Notes: generated by a model not told the origin, from the sequence alone. DNA of 34,034 nucleotides from Sneathiella sp. (GCA_021741195.1 JAIOYL010000014.1:1-34034); one strand, 5' to 3'; counted from the stretch's first letter, positions 1 through 9,516 are shown. A program made the numbers and translations.

Positions 1-1
1 G

Positions 2-367
2 GCGCCCTATCTCAATGACCATCCGCTCGTTCTCGACTGCTTTGCCGAGCGGGTGACGGAGATCCTTCTTGGCACGAACAACATGAACTGTGGCATGTGC
101 AAATACCGTGAGCAGGCGCTTGGCTTTGAAGACGAGGTCGGGCTCAAGCAGGAAAGCCACCACCATCATGTCGAAGGGATCGGTACGGGCGGCGCGAAAG
201 AACATTCCCATGATCATGGCCACAACCATCCTCACGATCACGACCATTCGCATAATCATGCCCATGACCACAGCCATGCGCATCATTCCCATGATCACGT
301 GCATCACCCCTACCCGCATGCGGATCATCCTCTCGGTCCCGTCAGCATGAAGAAGAGCGGCAACTAG
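2..367 (+). CDS. cbiX: Sirohydrochlorin cobaltochelatase CbiX, C-terminal part (5' truncated by window edge) with His-rich tail
   Basis: Frame is open from base 2 (APYLNDHPLVLDCFAERVTEILLGTNNMNCGMCKYREQALGFEDEVG) to the TAG at 365-367. MNCGMCKYR matches the CbiX MxCxxC motif, followed by a His/Asp-rich tail. Next to cobH. Confidence 0.85.
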   Translation, partial: APYLNDHPLVLDCFAERVTEILLGTNNMNCGMCKYREQALGFEDEVGLKQESHHHHVEGIGTGGAKEHSHDHGHNHPHDHDHSHNHAHDHSHAHHSHDHVHHPYPHADHPLGPVSMKKSGN

Positions 368-371
368 CGCC

Positions 372-1007
372 ATGTACGACTATCTCCGCGATCCGGCGGC
401 AATTTATGAGAAATCCTTCCAAGCGATTGAACGCGAAGCGGATTTTTCAAGCTTTGATGCGGCGGCGAAAAAAATCGTGACGCGCATCATCCATGCTTGC
501 GGCATGCCGGAGATTTTGCCGGATCTCGTCTATCATCCCGATATCAGTTCCTCCGCCATTTCCGCCCTGCGCAAGAACGCACCCGTCTTCTGCGATTGCG
601 AAATGCTGACACATGGCGTTATCCGCCGTCTCTTGCCCGCGCACAATGAGGTGATTTGCACACTAAACGCAGATGGCGTTCCGGCGCTCGCGGCTTCCCT
701 GAAAACGACCCGTTCGGCCGCCGCAGTCGATCTCTGGTTGGACCGCCTTGAAGGCGCCATTACAGTCTTTGGGAATGCACCGACGGCCCTTTTTCACTTG
801 CTGGAACGGATTGAGGCAGGCGCGCCGAAGCCCGCCGCCGTCCTCGCCTTTCCGGTTGGCTTTGTCGGCGCCGCGGAATCGAAGGAAGCCCTGATCGCGA
901 GCAGCATCGACGTTCCTTTTATCACCCTGCGCGGTCGCAAAGGCGGCAGCGCCATGGCCGCCGCGGCGCTGAATGCGATCGCCGGACTGGCGCAGGAGGG
1001 TACATGA
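372..1007 (+). CDS. cobH: Precorrin-8X methylmutase (CobH/CbiC)
   Basis: 211 aa ORF with RIIHACGMPEI..., PVFCDCEML..GVIRR and PVGFVGAAESKEAL, typical of CobH/CbiC. Cob cluster context. Confidence 0.95.
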   Translation: MYDYLRDPAAIYEKSFQAIEREADFSSFDAAAKKIVTRIIHACGMPEILPDLVYHPDISSSAISALRKNAPVFCDCEMLTHGVIRRLLPAHNEVICTLNADGVPALAASLKTTRSAAAVDLWLDRLEGAITVFGNAPTALFHLLERIEAGAPKPAAVLAFPVGFVGAAESKEALIASSIDVPFITLRGRKGGSAMAAAALNAIAGLAQEGT

Positions 1008-2209
1008 CCGCCTGGCTCAGCATTGTCGGGATCGGGGAAGATGGCCTGGAAGCTCTTTCGCCAGCCGCTCGAAAAGCAATTGATGAGGCTACACTGCTTG
1101 TCGGCGGAGAGCGGCATCTTGCCATGCTGCCGAAGGATGGACGGGAGCGAAAAACCTGGCCCAGTCCGCTGATGATCCTTGTCAATGAAATCATGACCCG
1201 GCGCGGCGAGAAAATCTGCATCCTGGCGACCGGCGATCCCATGCATTTTGGCATTGGCGTGACCTTCGCCAAACGGTTGCCAGCGGAGGAAATGGCAATT
1301 TTCCCTGCCCTTTCCGCCTTCACTCTCGCCGCCGCCCGCCTCGGCTGGGATCTTGCGCGAGCCGAATGCATAACGCTGCATGGCCGTCCTCTAGAGCTGC
1401 TGATCACTCATCTCGCGCCGAATGCCAAAATCCTTGCGCTTTCCGACAGTGGCAAGACACCATCGGATGTCGCGGCCCTGCTTGTCTCATCCGGCCTTGG
1501 CGACAGCGACATGAGTATTCTTGAACATATGGGTGGCAGAGACGAAAAGCGGCATCGCGCGCCCGCCCGCGATATTGTCGGGCAGGATTTCCGCGATTTG
1601 AATGTGATTGCAATACATTGCCTTGCAGACGCCAACTCACATATTTACACGGCGACGCCGGGTCTTCCCGATGATGCCTTTCATCATGACGGGCAGCTTA
1701 CGAAACGCGAAATCAGGAGCGCAACGCTAGCCGCCCTTGCCCCATTTCCGGGAGAGCTGTTATGGGACGTTGGAGCGGGCTCGGGTTCTATCGCCATCGA
1801 ATGGATGCGGTGCCATCCGGCGAACCGGGCTGTCGCCGTCGAGCCGCGCGACGACCGGCTCGCCCTGATCGAGGCGAACCGCAAAAAACTCGGCGTCCCT
1901 CAGCTTAAAATCGCGAACGGAAAGGCGCCGGAAGCCCTGACCGGCCTCGATGCGCCTGATGCCGTATTTATCGGCGGCGGGCTCAGTTGTGATGGCATAT
2001 TTGACGCCTGCTGGACGGCGCTGAAACCCGGCGGGAGGCTCGTTGCGAACTCGGTCACGATGGAAGGCGAACAGCAGCTTTTTCATCTGTATGAGACGCG
2101 GGGCGGCACGTTGACCCGCCTCAACATCGCCCGGGCGGAAAAAATCGGCGGTTTCACAAGCTGGAAGCCATTCCGGCAGGTTACGCAGTTAAGATTGGTA
2201 AAAGAATGA
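1004..2209 (+). CDS. cobL: Precorrin-6Y C5,15-methyltransferase (decarboxylating), CbiE-CbiT fusion
   Basis: 401 aa. N-terminal tetrapyrrole methylase domain (SIVGIGEDGLEALSPAARKAIDEATLLVGGERHL) plus C-terminal CbiT SAM domain (LLWDVGAGSGSIAIEWMR). 4-bp overlap with cobH. Confidence 0.95.
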   Translation: MTAWLSIVGIGEDGLEALSPAARKAIDEATLLVGGERHLAMLPKDGRERKTWPSPLMILVNEIMTRRGEKICILATGDPMHFGIGVTFAKRLPAEEMAIFPALSAFTLAAARLGWDLARAECITLHGRPLELLITHLAPNAKILALSDSGKTPSDVAALLVSSGLGDSDMSILEHMGGRDEKRHRAPARDIVGQDFRDLNVIAIHCLADANSHIYTATPGLPDDAFHHDGQLTKREIRSATLAALAPFPGELLWDVGAGSGSIAIEWMRCHPANRAVAVEPRDDRLALIEANRKKLGVPQLKIANGKAPEALTGLDAPDAVFIGGGLSCDGIFDACWTALKPGGRLVANSVTMEGEQQLFHLYETRGGTLTRLNIARAEKIGGFTSWKPFRQVTQLRLVKE

Positions 2210-2910
2210 CAGGCACCCTTTTCGGCCTCGGTATCGGTCCCGGAGACCCGGATCTAATTACACTCAAGGCGCTGAAACGCCTGCAGTCTGCGCCGGTGCT
2301 GGCCTATCCGGCGCTGGAGGATGGCGACAGCCTCGCGCGCGCTATCGTCTCGCCGCACCTGACGGCCCGCAAGATCGAGATCGCGATCCGCATTCCGATG
2401 ACGATTGAACGCGCACCGGCGCAGGCCGCCTATGACCTGGCGGCGGCGGATATCGGCGGCCATCTTGAAAAGGGCGAGGACGTCGCGGTTCTCTGCGAAG
2501 GGGATCCGTTCTTTTACGGTTCCTTCATGTATCTGTTCGGACGGATCGCCGAAAAGTACAAAGTCGAGGTGATTCCGGGTGTATCCTCGCTTACCGCCTG
2601 CGCCACCTCTCTCCAATCCCCATTGTCGGCGCGGAACGATATTCTGACCGTCCTTCCGGCACCGCTGCCTTCGGAAATTTTACGGGAGCGCTTGCTCGAA
2701 ACCGACAGCGCCGCGATCATGAAAGTCGGGCGGCATTTTGCCCGCGTGCGGGACGTGATTTTCGATCTCGGACTGGAAGGCAACGCCCGCTATATCGAGC
2801 GCGCGACGATGGAAAACGAGAGAATTCTGCCACTCGCCGATGTCCCCGAAGATGCCGCCCCCTATTTCTCCATGATCCTGATCCATAAACGGGGGCAGGC
2901 ATGGAAATGA
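2206..2910 (+). CDS. cobI: Precorrin-2 C20-methyltransferase (CobI/CbiL)
   Basis: 234 aa: TLFGLGIGPGDPDLITLKALKRLQ, CEGDPFFYGSFMYL, VEVIPGVSSLTACA. Confidence 0.94.
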   Translation: MTGTLFGLGIGPGDPDLITLKALKRLQSAPVLAYPALEDGDSLARAIVSPHLTARKIEIAIRIPMTIERAPAQAAYDLAAADIGGHLEKGEDVAVLCEGDPFFYGSFMYLFGRIAEKYKVEVIPGVSSLTACATSLQSPLSARNDILTVLPAPLPSEILRERLLETDSAAIMKVGRHFARVRDVIFDLGLEGNARYIERATMENERILPLADVPEDAAPYFSMILIHKRGQAWK

Positions 2911-4736
2911 CGCCGCCTATCGCAATTATCCTGCTGAACGAGAGCGGACGGGAGACTGCGGAGAGATTGCAGGCCCTCTATCCGGAAGCCCTTGTCCATG
3001 GCCTCGCAGGCAGAACGGAGGGGGCGGATGTCACGTTTCAGAAGGCGGCCTCCCATATTCAGGAATTGTTCCGCGCCGGCACGCCAATCGTCGGCATTTG
3101 CGCGAGCGCCATTCTGATCCGTTGCCTCGCGCCGGTTTTACGTAACAAGCTCGTGGAACCTCCGGTAATTGCCATTGGTGACGACGGTCAGTATGTCGTC
3201 CCGCTGTTGGGCGGGCATCATGGCGCAAACCGCTTGGCCAGCGAGATCGCACGGGGGATGGCGGCGCATGCGGCAATTACGACGGCAAGCGATCTCAACT
3301 TCAGCATCGCCCTCGACACGCCGCCCGAAGGCCTCGCGATCGCCAATCCGCAGCATGTGAAGGCATTCGTCGCCCGCCTCCTCGGAGGCGAGAAAATCTG
3401 CCTTGAGGGTACTCATGATTGGCTCCGGGACTCGGACTTGCCATTTTCGGACAACGGTGCGCTTTCCATCGCTGTGACGGCACGGGTCGGCGAAGGATGC
3501 GAAAACCGGCTTCTCTACCACCCGAGGAACCTCGCGCTGGGTGTTGGCTGCGAACGGGGAACCGAACCGGAAGAGCTGATTTCCCTTGTCAAGAAAACAC
3601 TTGCAAGCGAGGGGATTAGCCCGCTTTCCGTTGGCGCTGTCTGCTCAATTGACGTCAAATCCGATGAGCCGGCGGTCCATGCCGCTGCCGCGCATTTCGG
3701 CCTGACGCCGAAATTTTTTACGGCCGCCGAACTGGAAAAAGAAACGCCGCGCCTTGCCACCCCTTCCGATATTGTCTTTCGCGAGGTTGGTTGCCACGGG
3801 GTGAGCGAAGGCGCCGCACTCGCGGCCACAGGGTCCGCCGGCGGCCTGCGCGTTCCCAAGCGGAAATCAAAACGCGCGACTTGCGCGATTGCCGCCGCAC
3901 CATCGGTAATTGACGAAAGAAAAATTGGCAGAATTCAGGGCAAACTGTCGGTGATTGGCATCGGTCCGGGCCAGGACACCTGGCGTACGCCCGAGGCAGG
4001 CGCCCTCATCGGGCAGGCAACCGACCTTGTCGCCTACGGCCTCTACCTCGATCTTCTCGGAAACAGCATCGCCGGCAAAAGGCGGCATGATTTCGGCCTC
4101 GGCGAGGAAGAAAAACGGGTGCGCTCGGCGCTCGACCTTGCGGCCGAGGGCAAGAATGTGGCGCTCATATCCTCGGGCGACATCGGCATCTATGCCATGG
4201 CGACCCTTGTCTTCGAACTGATCGACCGCGAGGAAAATTCTGCGTGGAACCGTCTCGATATCCAGGTCGCGCCCGGCATTTCCGCGCTTCAGGCCGCCGC
4301 CGCGCGGGCGGGGGCTCCCTTGGGGCATGATTTCTGCACCATCTCGCTCTCCGATCTTCTCACTCCATGGGATGTCATCGAGAAGCGGATCACGGCCGCC
4401 GCCGAAGGCGATTTTGTGATTTCCTTTTATAACCCGGTGTCCTTGAAGCGCCGGACGCAGCTTCAGGCGACAAAGGAAATCCTGCTCCGCCATCGCCCCA
4501 CCCAAACGCCGGTGATTATTGCGCGCAATCTGGGGCGTGACACGGAAAGCGTCACCTTTGTCCCGTTGATTGATCTTGATCCCGGGAAAATCGACATGTT
4601 GACCCTGGTGATGGTGGGTTCGAGCGAGAGTCGCCTCACCTCAACGAACTCCGGAACTAAAAGCTGGGTCTACACCCCGCGCGGCTATAGTGGAAAAATG
4701 GCCGAGCGCCCCCAAAAAAATGGAACAGAAAAATGA
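2901..4736 (+). CDS. cobJ: Fused cobalt-precorrin 5A hydrolase (CbiG) - precorrin-3B C17-methyltransferase (CobJ/CbiH)
   Basis: 611 aa. N-terminal CbiG-like region (IVGICASAILIRCLAP...GDDGQYVVPLLGGHHGANRLA; later LALGVGCERGTEPEEL). C-terminal CobJ/CbiH (LSVIGIGPGQDTWRTPEA..., SSGDIGIYAMA, APGISALQAAAARAGAPLGHDF). A shorter start at 2907 is possible. Confidence 0.92.
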   Translation: MEMTPPIAIILLNESGRETAERLQALYPEALVHGLAGRTEGADVTFQKAASHIQELFRAGTPIVGICASAILIRCLAPVLRNKLVEPPVIAIGDDGQYVVPLLGGHHGANRLASEIARGMAAHAAITTASDLNFSIALDTPPEGLAIANPQHVKAFVARLLGGEKICLEGTHDWLRDSDLPFSDNGALSIAVTARVGEGCENRLLYHPRNLALGVGCERGTEPEELISLVKKTLASEGISPLSVGAVCSIDVKSDEPAVHAAAAHFGLTPKFFTAAELEKETPRLATPSDIVFREVGCHGVSEGAALAATGSAGGLRVPKRKSKRATCAIAAAPSVIDERKIGRIQGKLSVIGIGPGQDTWRTPEAGALIGQATDLVAYGLYLDLLGNSIAGKRRHDFGLGEEEKRVRSALDLAAEGKNVALISSGDIGIYAMATLVFELIDREENSAWNRLDIQVAPGISALQAAAARAGAPLGHDFCTISLSDLLTPWDVIEKRITAAAEGDFVISFYNPVSLKRRTQLQATKEILLRHRPTQTPVIIARNLGRDTESVTFVPLIDLDPGKIDMLTLVMVGSSESRLTSTNSGTKSWVYTPRGYSGKMAERPQKNGTEK

Positions 4737-5497
4737 CCGTCTATTTTATCGGCGCCGGTCCCGGCGCCGCCGACCTCATCACGCTTCGCGGCCGCGACCA
4801 GATCGCCGCCTGCCCGGTCTGCCTTTACGCGGGATCGCTGGTTCCAGTGGAGATTCTAACCCATGCGCCAAAGGATGCGCGTCTCATCGATACCGCGCCG
4901 CTCACGCTCGATGACATTATCGCGGAAATGGTCAAGGCAAATGACGCGGGCCTTGATGTCGCGCGCGTGCATTCGGGAGATCCCAGCCTCTATGGCGCGA
5001 TCGGCGAACAGATGCGCCGGCTGGATGAGCTTGGAATCGACTATAGCATTACCCCCGGCGTTCCTGCCTTCGCCGCCGCCGCCGCCGCACTCAAGACCGA
5101 GTTCACCCTGCCCGAGATTAGCCAGACCGTAATCCTCACCCGCACCTCCATGAAGGCGACGGCAATGCCGAACCGGGAGGACCTTTCAACACTTGGTGCG
5201 TCCGGCGCAACGCTGGCCATCCACCTTTCCGTCCGTAACCTTCGCAACGTGACCACCGACCTAATTCCGCACTATGGGGCGGATTGTCCCGTCGCCGTCG
5301 TCTTTCGCGCAAGCTGGCCCGACGAGCAGATCATTCGCGGCACGCTGAAAGATATCCGCGGAAAGGTGCGTGCGGAGAAGATCACCCGCACCGCGCTGAT
5401 CATCGTGGGCCGGGTGCTGGAGGCCAAGGACTATCGCGACAGCGCGCTTTATCATGCCGATCATGTGCATGTCCTGCGACCGAAACGGAAAGCCTGA
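4733..5497 (+). CDS. cobM: Precorrin-4 C11-methyltransferase (CobM/CbiF)
   Basis: 254 aa: MTVYFIGAGPGAADLITLRGRDQIAACPVCLYAGSLVP, RVHSGDPSLYGAIGEQMRRLDELGIDYSITPGVPAFAAAAA. 4-bp overlap with cobJ. Confidence 0.95.
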   Translation: MTVYFIGAGPGAADLITLRGRDQIAACPVCLYAGSLVPVEILTHAPKDARLIDTAPLTLDDIIAEMVKANDAGLDVARVHSGDPSLYGAIGEQMRRLDELGIDYSITPGVPAFAAAAAALKTEFTLPEISQTVILTRTSMKATAMPNREDLSTLGASGATLAIHLSVRNLRNVTTDLIPHYGADCPVAVVFRASWPDEQIIRGTLKDIRGKVRAEKITRTALIIVGRVLEAKDYRDSALYHADHVHVLRPKRKA

Positions 5498-5507
5498 AAT
5501 TCTAAAA

Positions 5508-6248
5508 TTATAGCCTGGTCGCTCGGAGAAGCTCTTCCATATCCGAAAAAACTGAACAATCGGGCAAGGCGGGACGCTCGATCATCAGGACCGGAATGCC
5601 AAACTCCCGCGCCGCCGCAATCTTGGCATAGGTCGCCGCGCCGCCGCTGTTCTTGCTGATCAGAAGTTCGATCCTGTATTCGGTTAGAAGTCTGAAATCT
5701 TCTTCCATAGAGAAGGGACCGCGCGCCCGGAGAAATTCTACCTCAGACTGAGACGGCGCGAAATCGACATTCTCAATGCTTCGGATCAGGAAGAACTTAT
5801 CAGAGCACCTTTCGAATGGCGCGAGTTCCTGTCGTCCTATGGTAAGAAAAATGCGATTGAAGCCAGCCAGCTGCCCGGCTGCCGCCTCGATGCTTGGAGC
5901 TGAAACCCAGCGATCCCTCGCCTCTTCCTTCCATGCGGGCCGTTGATAGCGCAAATAGCGGATTCCTGTATCCTTACAGGCGGTGAAGGCGTTTTGCGTC
6001 ATTCTGCCGGCGAAGGGGTGGCTCGCATCGATAACGAGTTCGATATGACGATCTCTAATAAATTTTTTAAGGCCGACCACCCCCCCGAAACCGCCAACCA
6101 TTTTTTCACCGATCAGGGGCACCGGATTTTGGGTGCGCCCGGCAAGGGAGGTAACAAGATCAATATCGGGTCGCGCCGACAACAACTGATTGAGCTTTAC
6201 CCCCTCCTGCGTCCCGCCAACCAGGAGGATCTTTTTCCGATCAGTCAT
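5508..6248 (-). CDS. cobK: Precorrin-6A / cobalt-precorrin-6A reductase (CobK/CbiJ)
   Basis: 246 aa: KILLVGGTQEGVKLNQLL..., LVIDASHPFAGRMTQNAFTAC, RYLRYQRPAW, ISKNSGG, VLMIERPALP. Confidence 0.93.
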   Translation of the reverse strand: MTDRKKILLVGGTQEGVKLNQLLSARPDIDLVTSLAGRTQNPVPLIGEKMVGGFGGVVGLKKFIRDRHIELVIDASHPFAGRMTQNAFTACKDTGIRYLRYQRPAWKEEARDRWVSAPSIEAAAGQLAGFNRIFLTIGRQELAPFERCSDKFFLIRSIENVDFAPSQSEVEFLRARGPFSMEEDFRLLTEYRIELLISKNSGGAATYAKIAAAREFGIPVLMIERPALPDCSVFSDMEELLRATRL

Positions 6249-7353
6249 TACTACGCCCTACGAGTGCGCCAGCGCGATCAACAACGAGAACATTAATCTC
6301 AATCGTGTCACCGGCGATATCCACAGCGACGTCGCGCGCCTTTCGCGCCACATGATCGGCGAGCGGCAGTGCTGCTTCCTTTGCCCAAGCTAGAACCTGC
6401 ATCGCCGTATTGGCGCTTCGTGTTTTCGCTGTAAGATCCGGCGCCGCGCCGAGCGCCGAAAGTTGTTCGGCGAGCCAGGTGAAATCTACGCTGCTGCGGC
6501 CCGAATGCAGATCCATATGCCCTTGCGCAAGCTTGGTAATCTTGGCGAAACCACCCGCGATCGTCAGCTGCGTTACCGGATGCTTGCGCAGGTATTTCAA
6601 CACACCACCAGCAAAATCCCCCATATCCAGAAGCGCGGTTTCCGGGAGGTCATACAGCGCCGCAACCACCTTTTCCGACGTTGATCCAGTGCTGGCTGCG
6701 AGATGCGTCAGGTGACTAGCACGCGCGACGTCAATGCCGCGGTGGATGGAGGCGATCCAGGAGGCGCAGGAGTAAGGAACCACGATCCCCGTCGTTCCAA
6801 GAATTGACAGTCCGCCCAAAATCCCCAGCCGTCCATTCATGGTATGCTTGGCAAGCTCCATCCCATTTTCAACGCCAATCTCAATCTCTATATCCGAAGG
6901 CATTCCAAAGATCGCCGCGACCTCCTCCACCACTTCCCGCATCATTTTTCGCGGCACCGGGTTAATTGCCGCGTCGCCAACGGGAATTGGCAAGCCTTCC
7001 TTAGTCACGGTTCCGACGCCTTCTCCTGCATGAAATGTGACACCAGTTCCTGCATCGCCTTTTCGTACTGTTGAGATAATGCGGGCGAGATGGGTGACAT
7101 CGGGATCGTCGCCTGCATCCTTGATGATGCTGACACACGCAAAATCCGCCCCCTTTTCCTCTGTCGCCAGCGCGAATGCAGGCGTCTGGCCGCGCGGCAA
7201 TGTAATCGTTACAGGATCCGGGAAATCACCGCCAAAAAATGCCGTCAGCGCCGCCTTGGTCGCCGCTGTCGCGCAAGCCCCTGTTGTCCAGCCATAGCGC
7301 AGCTCTTTTGCATTTTTTTCTTTCATGGAAACATTTATAAGCTGCGGCGTCAC
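6241..7353 (-). CDS. cbiD: Cobalt-precorrin-5B C1-methyltransferase (CbiD)
   Basis: 370 aa: RYGWTTGACATAATKAALTAFFGG, GEGVGTVTKEGLPIPVGDAAINPVPRKMM, GLSILGTTGIVVPYS. Alternative start at 7326 (MKEKNAKELRYG). 8-bp overlap with cobK. Confidence 0.95.
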   Translation of the reverse strand: MTPQLINVSMKEKNAKELRYGWTTGACATAATKAALTAFFGGDFPDPVTITLPRGQTPAFALATEEKGADFACVSIIKDAGDDPDVTHLARIISTVRKGDAGTGVTFHAGEGVGTVTKEGLPIPVGDAAINPVPRKMMREVVEEVAAIFGMPSDIEIEIGVENGMELAKHTMNGRLGILGGLSILGTTGIVVPYSCASWIASIHRGIDVARASHLTHLAASTGSTSEKVVAALYDLPETALLDMGDFAGGVLKYLRKHPVTQLTIAGGFAKITKLAQGHMDLHSGRSSVDFTWLAEQLSALGAAPDLTAKTRSANTAMQVLAWAKEAALPLADHVARKARDVAVDIAGDTIEINVLVVDRAGALVGRSND

Positions 7354-7395
7354 TGATGGCTAGGCGCTCTCGAAATAGATGTGTAAAAGAAGAGT

Positions 7396-8196
7396 ATGGA
7401 CAAAATATTGAGTAAAATGCCAGCCTTTGAGGCAGGCTCGGTCTGGCTGGTTGGGGCTGGCCCCGGCGATGCCGGACTGCTGACTTTGTACGCATACGAG
7501 GCCCTTCGGCAAGCGGATGTGCTAGTCTATGACGCGCTGGTTGGTCAGGATATCCTGGAACTGACAGGTCTGGACACGATCCTTGAATATGCGGGCAAAC
7601 GCGGCGGCAAACCCTCACCGAAGCAGAAGGATATCACGGAGCGCCTGATTTCACTCGCCCGCGAAGGAAAAAAGGTGCTGCGCCTTAAAGGTGGCGATCC
7701 CTATATCTTCGGCCGGGGCGGCGAAGAAGCCCTGATGCTCGCGGCAAACAACGTCCCCTTTCGGGTGATACCGGGTATTTCTTCCGGCGTTGGCGGCCTC
7801 GCTTATGCCGGTATCCCCCTCACCCATCGGGAGATCAATTCGGCGATCACCTTCCTTACCGGCCATGACGCGAGCGGTGAAGTTCCCAATGTGAAATGGG
7901 AGCATATCGCGAAAGGATCCCCGGTCGTTGTGATTTATATGGGGCTCAAGCATATCAAATTAATTACGGAACGGCTGATCGAATTCGGACGTCCAAAGGA
8001 AGAGCCCGTCGCCGTGATTTTTCGGGCGACGCTGGAAGATCAGGAAGTTATCGTCAGCACACTCGAAAACGCCGCAAGCGATGTCGAAAAAAGTGGCCTC
8101 AAGCCGCCTGCCCTGATCGTCATCGGTGAGACCGTGGGCCTCCGGCCGGAACTTGACTGGTTCGGGAAATTTCTTGATGGCAAAAAGGGGGCCTGA
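7396..8196 (+). CDS. cobA: Uroporphyrinogen-III C-methyltransferase (SUMT)
   Basis: 266 aa: VWLVGAGPGDAGLLTLYAYEALRQADVLVYDALV, RLKGGDPYIFGRGGEEA, VIPGISSGVGGLAYAGIPLTHR. Confidence 0.96.
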   Translation: MDKILSKMPAFEAGSVWLVGAGPGDAGLLTLYAYEALRQADVLVYDALVGQDILELTGLDTILEYAGKRGGKPSPKQKDITERLISLAREGKKVLRLKGGDPYIFGRGGEEALMLAANNVPFRVIPGISSGVGGLAYAGIPLTHREINSAITFLTGHDASGEVPNVKWEHIAKGSPVVVIYMGLKHIKLITERLIEFGRPKEEPVAVIFRATLEDQEVIVSTLENAASDVEKSGLKPPALIVIGETVGLRPELDWFGKFLDGKKGA

Positions 8197-8198
8197 CC

Positions 8199-9515
8199 AT
8201 GGCCGCCACGCGTGCTCCAGCCCTTCTTATTGCGGCGCCGGCCTCGGGGTCCGGGAAAACAACGCTGACACTCGCTCTCCTCCGTGCTTTTCGCCGGCAC
8301 GAGAAGAAAGTCGGCTCCTTCAAGGTCGGGCCGGACTATATCGATCCCGCCTTTCATGAACGCGCCTCCGGCAATCCTTGCTTTAATCTCGATCCTTGGG
8401 CCATGCGCAAATCCACCCAGTCCGCCGTCCTCGATGCCGCTTTTTCCGGCAAAAACCTCGTGATTGGCGAGGGCGTCATGGGGCTTTTCGATGGCGCGCA
8501 GGATGGCTCCGGATCAACAGCCGATGTTGCCGCCGATTGGGGCCTTCCCATTCTTTTGATTGTCGACGCCAAAGGCCAAGCGGCGAGTGTCGCCGCATTG
8601 CTTCAGGGATTTAATTGTTTCAGGAAGGATATCCGCATTTCCGGCGTTATTTTCAACAAGGTTGGCGGCGCGGGCCATGTCCGCTTGCTTGAGGAAGCGG
8701 CGGCGAAGGCGGGCATCCCTGCATTTGGTTTCGTGCCAAAATCGGCCGCCTTGACCCTTGATCACCGTCATCTCGGCCTTGTGCACGCGCGTGAAAATAT
8801 GAACATGGAGAGTTTTCTGGATACTGCCGCTGATATCATCGAAGCGACCTGCGATCTCGCAGGGCTCAGAAAAATTGCGAAAGCCCCTTTTGCCGGAACA
8901 AAATCAAATACAGGTTCCCTGCCCCCGCTTGCGCAAAGAATAGCTATTGCCGAAGACGACGCCTTTGCCTTCACCTATCCGCATTTGCTTGCAGGCTGGC
9001 GAGCGGAGGGGGCTGAAATTTCCTTTTTTTCGCCGCTGGCCGACGAGGCCCCGCCCTTGGATGCCGAGGCTGTTTTCCTGCCGGGCGGGTATCCCGAGCT
9101 TTACTGTGAACGGCTGTCGACAGCAGAAAACTTTAAAGCAGGCATGCGGGCCGCTGCTGCCCGCAACAAGCCGATTTATGGGGAATGCGGTGGGTTCATG
9201 GTTCTCGGAAAATGCCTTACGGACAGGGAGGGCAACTCCCATGAAATGCTGGGCCTGCTTCCAGTGGAGACATCTTTCGCCGCCCCGCAACTGCATCTCG
9301 GCTATCTCAGGGCAAGGCTCTCTAGCGATTGCATTCTAGGAAATATTATGGCGAGTTTCACAGCCCATGAATTTCATTACGCGAGCATTGTGTTGCAGGA
9401 AGCAACGCGGCCATTGTTCGAAATCGTAAATGCCCGAAATGAGAGCCTTGGCGCGACGGGCGCCGTTGCGGGCTCGGTGTCCGGCTCCTTTATACATCTG
9501 ATTGACAGGTGCTAG
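8199..9515 (+). CDS. cobB: Cobyrinate a,c-diamide synthase (CobB/CbiA)
   Basis: 438 aa: LLIAAPASGSGKTTLTLALLRAFRRHEKKVGSFKVGPDYIDPAFH, FLPGGYPELY, IYGECGGFMVLG (GATase motif). Confidence 0.95.
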   Translation: MAATRAPALLIAAPASGSGKTTLTLALLRAFRRHEKKVGSFKVGPDYIDPAFHERASGNPCFNLDPWAMRKSTQSAVLDAAFSGKNLVIGEGVMGLFDGAQDGSGSTADVAADWGLPILLIVDAKGQAASVAALLQGFNCFRKDIRISGVIFNKVGGAGHVRLLEEAAAKAGIPAFGFVPKSAALTLDHRHLGLVHARENMNMESFLDTAADIIEATCDLAGLRKIAKAPFAGTKSNTGSLPPLAQRIAIAEDDAFAFTYPHLLAGWRAEGAEISFFSPLADEAPPLDAEAVFLPGGYPELYCERLSTAENFKAGMRAAAARNKPIYGECGGFMVLGKCLTDREGNSHEMLGLLPVETSFAAPQLHLGYLRARLSSDCILGNIMASFTAHEFHYASIVLQEATRPLFEIVNARNESLGATGAVAGSVSGSFIHLIDRC

Positions 9516-9516
9516 A

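Noticed and set aside
180-340. Short repeated CATGAT/CATAAT-like DNA units that might suggest a repeat array
   Set aside because: They encode the His-rich tail in frame; no spacer structure, so not a CRISPR or a non-coding repeat.
90-350. Plus-strand 86 aa ORF overlapping the CbiX tail in another frame
   Set aside because: By-product of the CAT/CAC-rich His repeat; low-complexity translation and fully inside the clear CbiX frame.
794-1407. Minus-strand ORFs of 195 and 161 aa
   Set aside because: Antisense to cobH/cobL, mutually overlapping, no family motifs.
3867-4505. 212 aa minus-strand ORF
   Set aside because: Antisense to the CbiG-CobJ fusion, no motifs; shadow ORF.
7354-7395. Possible cobalamin riboswitch upstream of cobA or cbiD
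   Set aside because: Only 42 nt of non-coding sequence, far too short, and no B12-box recognised.
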